DNA from: Prochilodus magdalenae
Taxonomy: Eukaryota; Chordata; Actinopteri; Characiformes; Prochilodontidae
DNA length: 64,000 nucleotides
Direction: 5' to 3'
Assembly (NCBI GenBank): GCA_024036415.1
Contig: JAMWET010000805.1
Coordinates: forward strand, 141,001-205,000
Both the position numbers and the translations under genes were made by a program. Shown one piece after another: positions 56,300-64,000 of the stretch. The notes below the pieces were generated by a model that did no database searches, was not told where the DNA came from, and saw nothing but the letters and a program-made list of their open reading frames with translations. Each line of letters starts with the position of its first letter. The stretch's first letter is position 1.

Positions 56300-57592
56300 T
56301 GTCAGACTGACAAGAAGGAAATGAAGCTGAAGTCAGCTTTTATTCTTCTTTAAGCTTCTTGTTCAAAGTTTTCTGATTCCACCTTAAATTTGTGTGGCAG
56401 TTACAGGTGCTAAAACGTAACTACTGCACCATCTAAGGTGTAATGGAAAACTTCAACCCTAATATATCATATATAATATTACTGAATAAAGCTAATTGTT
56501 TATTAACTAATGCTATATCTTATTATCTTATATTTGATTATCTATCAGTCTTAACCACAACACTACTCTGAAGTGTTGTGTCAGATTAGTGGTGTTACAT
56601 GTCTGTACTTTGCCCCTCCAGTGAGGAATGTTAGTTAACGCTAATAGCTTTGTTAGTACACGAGGCTCACAGTTTTAGCCCAGTCAAAAGCTCTGTTTTT
56701 CAGTTTAGCGTTTGAACTAGCAAATACAGGGTCCTATGACCCAGGGGCATTGCGTAGGGCTGCAGCGATCCGTATACTGCGTTCACATGTTTGTGATAGA
56801 TGGCCGATGGCAAACAAGATATTCCATTGTTATCAACAGAGCCTCAACATCATGTTTCTGTTCTCCCAGGAACCCTGTCACACTTATACAACACTTGCAT
56901 GGCTTACTGTAATCGACTATGTACCGCTATGCCACATGGAACATCGACATTTCCAATGCAACCATGTGAATGTAGCATCAACTCACAAAATATGGGTCAT
57001 GTACTGTATTTTATGTCACTCATCAGCTCTCAGGATTGGCTAAGAAACAGCCGATGATTTGACACGATCGATCCTTCTTCCATCTGCAGACCTATTTATG
57101 ATCCAACAAAGTAACCTAATGGCATCGTAGCACCACGGTAAAGTAAGTGACATACTAGACCCCCGGATTTCTGCTAGGAGTAGTGCTCTTTATTAACACC
57201 AGCAAAAAAAAAACAACATAAGAGTGCAGCCAAATTCACGGGGGAGGTCACCAGCAGGCACAGGCTTCCACTCTATGGCAACCAAACCCCACAAAGCAAC
57301 CCACACCCACCTTAAGCACACCCTCATACATAAGACACATACACATACTACGAAGTACAGAAAAACAACAGAGTGGCATTAAACAGCCTCCCATGAGCCT
57401 CTTTGCATGGCCACATCTCCTCAGAGGGTGTGCAGCAGTGACGGACGCCACAGTTTATTAAGTATCGTATATTTGCAAGAGTCATGTGTACGTCTCCCGA
57501 AGACTCCTGCAGCGAGGGGAGCTGAGATTAATTTGGGAGAAAGTTATGTTTTCACATTTGGGACATGAGGTTTGCCAAGCTGGTGTTATCAC

Positions 57593-57600
<8 letters not shown>
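56300..57600. other. Intronic DNA, nothing recognised
   Basis: Short frames on the + strand at 56750-57057 (up to 97 codons) show no known domain or splice pattern. Confidence 0.35.

Positions 57601-57650
<50 letters not shown>
57594..57650. repeat. (TG)n microsatellite
   Basis: About 57 bp of TG after TGTGTATA. Confidence 0.95.
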
Positions 57651-57651
<1 letters not shown>

Positions 57652-57659
57652 CAAGCAGG

Positions 57660-58900
57660 AACAGCGTGAACCTGCAGAGTCTGGCTGCCACTATAGGTGT
57701 CACATTTATAGAGCAGCTGACAGCTATTGTGTAGAGCAGGTCTAAGTGATGTATGATGCAGCTTTACTGGACACCTTTCTGCGTGTGGGGGGTTGACAAA
57801 GACTGTGGAGTGGGTGAGGGGAGAGTATGTGAGTGTGTGTGCTTTTGGGAGCTGACAGGACAGTAGGGAGCGGAGTAGGTAGGTGTGTGTGGTGCGGTAT
57901 GCACTGAGGCATTAAGAAGTGAGGGATGTTTAGAAGGGGAGTTTGTCAGGTGATTTCCTATGGGGGTCTGAGATGTGTGTGTATTACGCACTAAAGGGAA
58001 CCTGGGAGATAAGGTGCGAGTTTGTGCATGTGGCTGTGTGTGTGCACACCTTTAGGGTTCTTCACTAGCCTGGTCTTTACATGGAGACGTTTTCCCAATG
58101 TTTTACGGCTGCCCTACTGTATCTTTTCCCTTGCTGCTCCCTCCAGCAACCTTTAAAATGGAGAACAATAGAGAAAAGTGGATCATGTTTTATTCTTCCA
58201 CTGGCACTCCCAAAGGGGTACCATTTATCATTCTTAAGAGACATCTCAACCCATATCCATCACTCATTATGTCACCGTAGACACCCTGAACATTTCAGCT
58301 AACAACGTGATGCACCCCACCTCGACTTAGAAGTGCAACTGCCATGAGAAGTGTGATCAATCTGGGTTGGCTCTTTGAATTTGTGCTACTGAAATGTTTG
58401 CACATGCTGTATTGCATCACCATATTTGCACTCTTCAACACGGTACAGTGTGAGGATTACATAAAGTACACTCCTCAGCACCTTCAGTTGTGTGAAAAAC
58501 TTTCAAATGAGGTCGATCAGGGTTAGTTATGCACTGTTTTGAGCATGCAGGGGAAATTTGGCAATTTGCTGCCTAACTAAACCCAGGCTGGGAACAGTGC
58601 AACATTGCCATCAAGCAGTTCCACCTGATGCTAAGTTCTTTGCTCAAGAGCACAACCAGGCATCCCCAGTTAGTCTTGGGATTGGAGCCCACGGCCCACT
58701 CTTGGGACTAGGTTAGGTTGGTCAAACTGTGTTGTCCTTCAATCTTACTAACTTGCTAGGCTTGCATAGGGTTGCCACCTTTCAGAAATTAAAATAAAGG
58801 ACGCCCACTATGGCTCCTCTGTGCCAGGACCACCACAGGCCCTAGAGTCGGGGGTTTTTGGCTTAGGGGGAGGTTAGTGTTCATGTGTGTGACAGATGTG
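57660..58900. other. Intronic DNA, nothing recognised
   Basis: 57780-58060 is rich in GTGTG and AGTG words; the remainder is of mixed composition with only short frames. Confidence 0.35.
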
Positions 58901-58910
58901 TGTATCGGAC

Positions 58911-58915
58911 ATAGA

Positions 58916-58963
<48 letters not shown>

Positions 58964-58990
58964 TACTTTATTGATCCCAGAGGGAAATTT
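58911..58990 (-). mobile_element. RTE/Rex-like LINE 3' tail with (GATA)n(GACA)n
   Basis: GATA units then GACA units, followed by GATACTTTATTGATCCCAGA and GGGAAATTT. Same tail as at 38362, minus strand. Confidence 0.7.
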
Positions 58991-59790
58991 AAAAAAATTC
59001 AAGAACAAATCAAAAACATTTATTTGCCAAATAAAGGACGATTCCGTATTTTACGGGATGGGTGGTAACCCTAGCCTGGAGAAGCTGTTTATTCTTAAAT
59101 ACTCTGGTGGGTTTTGTACATAGGCAAACTGCTTTGCCTTTAAATTCAGCGAAAAGACATTCTTTACTCTTATGGTCTCTAAAGCCCATCTTGTCAGTGT
59201 ACAGCTACCTGTTAAGATCAGTAAACCCATAGCTGCTAGCTTGATATGCTACATGCCTGCTGCAGTTGGTGGAAACTGTGTGGTGTCCAAATTCATAGCC
59301 ATTTAAAATGTGTTGTTTGATATGATTATAGGTTTTTCTACTAGAAGTTCAGTAACAATATTAAAAAAGAAGCTACAGACTTCAATAGGGAGTGGGAGGG
59401 GTTAAAGAACTGTCTGTCAGGCCAAATCAACTGTCTCTGGGGACCAGCTTTTGCCTGCAGGCCCAATACTGGACAATTTTGCTATATATGCTATATATTC
59501 TTCATAATTTAACCCTTTAAAATCTCAGGCTTTTTGCATACTAAGGCCTAATATCCAGTAACTAGAAGGTCTACAGTGCACACTGGTTGGGTTATTCCAG
59601 GGTTATAGAATTGTGTAATAACACTGGGCTTGCCAGTAAGCCCAAGCTGGGGTTAAAAAGTCTTCTCATTCACACATCTCATTTACCAAACTATTTCTTT
59701 AAAGAACCATCCCTTTTAAGGTTCTTTAGGAACCCCAAAGTGGTTCTTCTATACCAAATAACCCTTTTGACGCATAGTGTAGTGATTTAG

Positions 59791-60078
59791 TTGTGGGCAG
59801 TCATGGGCTGGAGGTAGGGAACCAGCCTTGCGACCAGAGGGTTGTGGGTTCGATTCTCTGAACAGACAGTAACGACTGAGGTGCCCTTGAGCAAGGCACC
59901 TAACCCCCAACTGCTCCCCGGGCACCATGGATAGGGCTGCCCACCGCTCTGAGTAAGTGTGCTCACTGCCCCCTAGTGTGTGTGTTCACTAGTGAGTGTG
60001 TATGTGGGTGTTTCACTTCACGGATGGGTTAAATGCGGAGACTTGTAAATTTCCCCGCTGTGGGATCAATAAGGGATT
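59791..60078 (+). repeat. tRNA-derived SINE, third family, RTE-like tail
   Basis: Head GTGGGCAGTCATGGGCTGGA, B box GGTTCGATTC at 59847-59856, then GAGGTGCCCTTGAGCAAGGC, ACCTAACCCCCAACTGCTCC and GGGTTAAATGCGGAGA. The tail CCCGCTGTGGGATCAATAA resembles the RTE-type end seen elsewhere in the window. The body contains a CTCF-like motif on the minus strand (59964-59979). Confidence 0.85.
59964..59979 (-). promoter_or_regulatory. CTCF-like motif inside SINE
   Basis: Read on the minus strand, ACACTAGGGGGCAG fits 13 of 14 positions of CCASYAGRKGGCRS. It lies within the SINE body, so any copies of this family would carry it too. Confidence 0.4.
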
Positions 60079-60589
60079 CAAATCTTTACATGTTACGCAC
60101 TTAAAGGTTATTTTGACTCAGTAGTGAAATCCTTTTTGGAGCTATATAAGCATTCAGAGGTTTTATACAGAACCATTTACAAGAGGTTCTTGCCATAGAG
60201 AACCATTTAACCAGGCAACAAATCTTTCAAGCATTCAAACAATTTAGTCTGAATCAAGGTTAATGTTTATGCTACATGGCAGATATTTGATCCAGTTAGT
60301 TTTGCCTTTCACCTTGCAATTTAGTGAGCACTCCAAAGAGTGTTCCATATCATACCCATGTCCTGTCGTCATCGCGTACAGGGACTGTGTCTCCGTCTTC
60401 TTGACAAGTCAACCGCTATGTAACACATAACGTGTATATGTGTTTTCCAAGCTGACTTTTTTGTCGGACCATATAACAACGAAATGTTTTGTCCCCTCCT
60501 CTTTCTACTGCTGCAGTCCATGTTTACTGTTCTTCCGTTAGTACTTCTTCTTCTTTAGTGGGTGACGATAGTCTGACTCAGCTTTCTAT

Positions 60590-60850
60590 AATTAGTCCGA
60601 ACCGTCTTAAAAGTGGTTTCATACTGCAAATGAATCAAACCATGGTTCAGTTTGATCCAGACCAAGACCACCTCGTTCGGTTGGATCAAGTTTTGGTCCT
60701 TTGGTCCGGTCATATACAGAGGCAGCGGTCACATCTGCTATTATGGTTTGGACCAAACTGAGTCTGAAGATCTGCACCAAACAAGGAAGACAACTAAACG
60801 TTCTTTGTCATGGTTCCGCACCCCAGACCAGGAACACAAACAGACGGCTG
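60590..60850. repeat. Possible small fold-back repeat
   Basis: CAGTTTGATCCAGACC (60647) is mirrored by GGTTTGGACCAAACTG (60746), and CAAACCATGGTTCAG resembles the inverted end of a known style of fish MITE. Only one copy is in the window. Confidence 0.35.
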
Positions 60851-61095
60851 AATTGCACGGGTGTAAAGACATTGTTTTTGTGACATCACAAAGATTCCAA
60901 CAAGCCGTTTGTACAGCTCAGTCTCCATCCATGGGTCACATATTCATATAACATCCATATAACACATGGAACAGGAATTCAAACAGTGTTTACATATGAC
61001 CATAACTTCAGCTAGTCATCACACGAGCCCTTTAACACCAGCCCTTTAACACCGAAGTCTCATTCTGACTGAGAGACAGTGTGTTGGTAGTATGT

Positions 61096-61156
61096 GTGTG
61101 TGTGTGTGTGTGTGTGTGAGAATGTGTGTGTGTGTGTGTCAGTGTGTGTGTGTGAG
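61096..61156. repeat. (TG)n microsatellite
   Basis: Two TG runs of about 25-30 bp separated by AGAATG and CAG. Confidence 0.93.
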
Positions 61157-61159
61157 CAT

Positions 61160-62040
61160 CTCTCCGTGTGTTTACAGGTTGCTTCAGTGAATCTTGGTAA
61201 GTCCTGAATCTTGAGTTTGTCCATGTCAGCAAAGGCTGAGTTAGTCAGAATATGGGTATTATGACGAAGCTTACTGTAGGCTATTGATGTTGGGGGAGTG
61301 TGTTTATTGATGGTTTGAATGTATTTTGGCATGTGTCCTAAAGTCTACTGATGGTGGTGTTGGAAAGCCAGCAGGTTCTGCAAGACAACGAAGGGAAATG
61401 TCACATGCTAAGGCTCAAATGGCTCAGTCCCAGATTCAACAGGAGATAAGGCAGCTGTTGTTCAGTGAGCAGAACGCATTAAAGGAGATTCAAGGGAAAA
61501 AGAAAAAAAGCTCTGAAGAGCCAGAGAAGGGACTGTTTGGAAACAGGCCATCATATACTGTGCAAAGAGAAAGAGGTGAGTTCATCTTTCAGAAGTCAAG
61601 GCCCTAAACAAAGGAAAAGCACAAACAGAGACAGAGCGGAGATGGCAGACAAATGGGCACTGAAGAGAAGGATGAAGAATGTGTTAGGCAGCCGGGTGCC
61701 AACTCTGCCAAACACATGAGGCCAGCATAACTAGACCCTGACCCGTACATACATCCCAACACTCACCCAGAGCTTGTGGAAGGGGATACGTGTCAGAAAC
61801 GTTCACCTTTGTCTCAAAACACCCTCTTTGAAAACTCTTTGTGATGCTGCAGCACACAATGCTTCTAGTCAGATCCAGTGGCTTTGATCTAAATGGAAAG
61901 AGGAGAAAGAACGTGAACAGCAGTGAAGATGAAAAACTGGACTTGAGTTGCATTACTAGCATGTTAGCGAGAGAGAAGAGAGGGGAGAGGGCAGAGCGAG
62001 GTTCTTTTATCAAGCAGGAAAGTCCCAGCTACTGAGACAA
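61160..62040. other. DNA upstream of the 62.4-kb candidate exon
   Basis: A 93-codon + strand frame (61326-61607) is Lys/Gln/Glu-rich with a helical-looking AQSQIQQEIRQLLFSEQNAL segment and a GAGGTGAGT donor-like site near 61573. It has no clear acceptor or known match. I leave it as uncalled, though it may be exonic. Confidence 0.35.
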
Positions 62041-62044
62041 GACC

Positions 62045-62377
62045 AGGCCAGAAAAGCACACAGATGGAAACAAATAGAGCCGGAGTGGAGCAGGGGGAGG
62101 GGTGTTGGGCGGAGGGACGGAGAGGGAGAGGGAAAGTGGGTGGAGCCAACATTAGAGGCTTCCTATCAGGTGGAGTCTGGGGCAGGCAGCGAGAGCCGTG
62201 GAAGGAGGGAGCAAGAGAAGGAAGGAGAGAGGGAGAAAAGGAGAGAGAGAGGTGGACGGAGATGCACACTTTCACAGCCGGTGGTGCAGAGGTTGGCTGT
62301 GTTATAGCAGTGGAACACAGCACTGGTCTAAAGGCTGGGGCACGGAGACTAGCTGTCCAGCACCAGGGCCAGGCAGC
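62045..62377 (+). promoter_or_regulatory. Candidate promoter / 5' UTR of the 62.4-kb exon
   Basis: GC- and GA-rich DNA (GGGGAGGGG, GGGCGGAGGG at 62108, GAGAGAGG near 62240) without TATA resembles a promoter and leader. An out-of-frame ATG at 62262 overlaps the main start, so translation from 62378 needs either a later transcription start or leaky scanning. Prediction only. Confidence 0.4.
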
Positions 62378-62505
62378 ATGTCCGAATCCGGAGCCAGTAT
62401 TCAGTCCAAGAAGGCCGGCATCCGGGCTGCGGTTATCCTCATTGGACTACTGCAGAAGTCCAGGAGGCACAAGGAAAGAGAGAAGGAGAAAGGAGAGAAG
62501 GAGCG
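62378..62505 (+). CDS. Candidate alternative first coding exon
   Basis: The ATG has the context GGCAGCATG, almost the same as rap1gap2 exon 1 (GCCAGCATG). It encodes 42 codons plus two bases: MSESGASIQSKKAG, then a short hydrophobic stretch AAVILIGLLQ, then a highly basic/acidic SRRHKEREKEKGEKE. A GTGGGT donor follows at 62506. A phase-0 alternative, GTGAAC at 62510, fits the consensus less well. The first donor leaves phase 2, the phase needed to join rap1gap2 exon 3. It could instead start another gene on the + strand. I recognise no known protein in it, and the frame is also open upstream to 62198 without an ATG. Confidence 0.45.
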
Positions 62506-62689
62506 GTGGGTGAACTTCTCTTCTTTCAGCACCTCGTCTGCTCTGTTTATCTTCCTGGGACACTATTAAAAGTGAAGGTTCCTCAGTGGTCATTGACTTG
62601 GTCTAGGATAGTAAGCTTTTACTGGCTTGGAGTCTTTACATTAGGTGGATGATCTTTGAACTTTAGGATCTTCACACTTGCTGGTTTCA

Positions 62690-63660
62690 AGAAAGGTTGC
62701 TCCAAGGAATTCTGCTTGACACTTTTATTTGAAGAGTGTACCTTGTCTGGAAAGTCTTCGGCTTAACATGCGGAGGCTGTTTCAGTCCTGGTCCCGAGTT
62801 ACCCTGCTCTTCATGTTTTAAGGTCAGTTTCCCATACATGGATGTATCCTTGTCCTGGACTTCTGAATGCCATTCTGAATAGAGATTCTCCGTGTGAATG
62901 GAAAGTCCAGAACTGGGTTTTATCCCTGTCTGGAAAACTGACCCATAGTGTTTTACCTGCTCTAAAATATGGACTACGTGACATGCAAGATAAGAGGTAG
63001 GGCATAGATTGAGAACCACTGTTTTAGATCCACAGAATTTAAAGCATGTGTTGGGCAGAGGTTCTTAAGTTTGAGTTGCAAGAGCTTTTCCGTCCCTGGA
63101 CTCTACCAAACATGTGTAAGGTTGGTGTTCCCAACTTCCTAGTTCTGGAATAGGAGATTGTTTGCTGGTCCAGCACCAAACCTAATCCCTGTCCGTTAAC
63201 TGACCCACAGTACTTTCCCTGCTTTGCTTCAGGAAGGGCTTGTTAACTCACCCATTAGTCCAGGTGTGCAAGAGCAGGACCATCCCCAAAATAGGCAGGA
63301 GCAGAAGTTTTGAATTTAAACACTGTTTTAGATTCAAAGGATTTGAAGCACATGTTGGGTGGGCGGTGGTTCTTGTTTGTTTGACTCATGAGAGCTTTTC
63401 CATCCCTGGTCCTGGAGGAACCCTGCCCTACATAAGGGCAGTTTTAGGGTCAGTTTCCTGACCAATGATTAAGCCAAGTCATACTTCATGGCTTTCTGAA
63501 TGAAGATTCTTCACGGAAAGAAAAGTCCAGGAAAGGAAAATTCCAAGCCTTATCCAGGAAATTAGCCCATAGTATTTTCCCTGATCTACCACATGCATTT
63601 CATCTCAAGAAGGGCTTACATATTAGCCAGTTGGTCGGTTCAGGTGTATTAGAACAAGGA
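62690..63660 (+). repeat. Three-unit diverged tandem repeat
   Basis: Units of about 260-350 bp. CTGACCCATAGTGTTTTACC (62938), CTGACCCACAGTACTTTCCC (63199) and TTAGCCCATAGTATTTTCCC (63551) are equivalent, as are ACTGTTTTAGAT (63019 and 63322) and GAGCTTTTCCRTCCCTGG (63086 and 63392). AAGGGCTT near 63235 and 63611 also recurs. The style (TCCTGGAGGAACCCTGCCCT) is that of a common fish MITE. No coding role. Confidence 0.7.
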
Positions 63661-63664
63661 ATTT

Positions 63665-64000
63665 AATTGTTGTGACTTATAGCGCACACAGAAATGGGCT
63701 GCTCACTGTTGCCCAAACGTGTGGCGAGTGGGTTAGCGGAAGTGAAATGGACAGAAAATAGATGGAAGAAAAAACAACAACAGCCACATTTATAGAGAGA
63801 AAGGAAGAGACATTTATAAGCACTTTGGTTGAGTGGGCAGGTGTGCATCTGTCACTCCAAAACGAGTGGTAATGGATAACCCTCATAGAAAAGTGGCCAC
63901 TCTATCTCCTGAGACAGAGATGCTCACAAAGAATGTCTCTGTGGAGCGTCCGGACCGAGTATCACGGCTGAGGAGAGCAGCGAGCACAGGCAACAAAAGG
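63665..64000. other. Window end, no feature recognised
   Basis: Mixed composition without recognisable exon or repeat. A 69-codon minus frame has no domain. Confidence 0.4.

Larger units (their letters stand above)
21409..64000 (+). other. rap1gap2: Inferred intron 2 of rap1gap2 (runs past the window)
   Basis: No exon encoding the next expected part (KKQEL..., leading to the conserved FFEMLEKMQ segment before the RapGAP domain) was found downstream on the + strand. The rest of the window is therefore read as intron, or as intron plus alternative promoters. No convincing gene was found on the minus strand either. A very short or diverged exon could have been missed. Confidence 0.55.

Noticed and set aside
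62064..62513. 149-codon frame overlapping the candidate exon in another frame
   Set aside because: Gly/Arg/Glu-rich reading of GA- and GC-rich leader DNA; the 62378 frame has the better start, donor and composition.

Overview
This is vertebrate nuclear DNA, almost certainly from a teleost and probably an otophysan such as a characiform. The evidence is exon/intron structure with GT-AG introns, several Tc1/mariner families, tRNA-derived SINEs of fish type, an RTE/Rex-like LINE tail, a solo LTR, and very many (TA)n, (TG)n, (GA)n and (GATA)n tracts. No bacterial or viral gene is visible, and nearly all long open frames lie inside repeats or low-complexity DNA.

The one gene I can name is on the + strand: the 5' end of a rap1gap2-like gene (GTPase-activating protein for the small GTPase Rap1). 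A coding first exon at 13547-13590 encodes the N-terminus with the KRSVSFGG motif. A 36-nt second exon lies at 21373-21408 and continues it as W-IDK. No later exon was recognised, so from 21409 on the window is read as a large intron. Within it, two further ATG-containing segments followed by good splice donors (27893-27909 and 62378-62505) end in the same codon phase as exons 1 and 2. They may be alternative first exons, with the 62.4-kb one the better candidate.

Layout: 1-13.3 kb is upstream DNA with a SINE, three Tc1-B copies, a 350-bp tetranucleotide array and a degenerate LINE reverse transcriptase. 13.3-21.4 kb holds exons 1 and 2 and an intron with a short Tc1-B derivative, two internally deleted Tc1-A elements, a solo LTR and a fold-back MITE. 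21.4-31 kb holds a 588-bp palindrome, a MITE with long inverted ends, Tc1 remnants, TG/GA tracts and a 35-bp minisatellite. 31-47 kb holds a SINE, Tc1-A and Tc1-B copies, a 443-bp palindrome, CTCF-like motifs and GC-richer apparently single-copy DNA. 47-54 kb holds a 14-bp minisatellite of about 1.5 kb, a Tc1-B copy carrying a SINE, and a third Tc1 family split by a 54-bp minisatellite. 54-64 kb holds more SINEs, microsatellites, the 62.4-kb candidate exon and a three-unit tandem repeat.

The points most worth a second look are the two long palindromes, the Tc1-A derivatives that share one deletion junction and sit in (TA)n tracts, the higher-order structure of the 14-bp and 54-bp arrays, and the possible multiple first exons of rap1gap2. 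I found no clear new biological system. The window reads as the first part of a long regulatory gene filled with mobile and tandem repeats.
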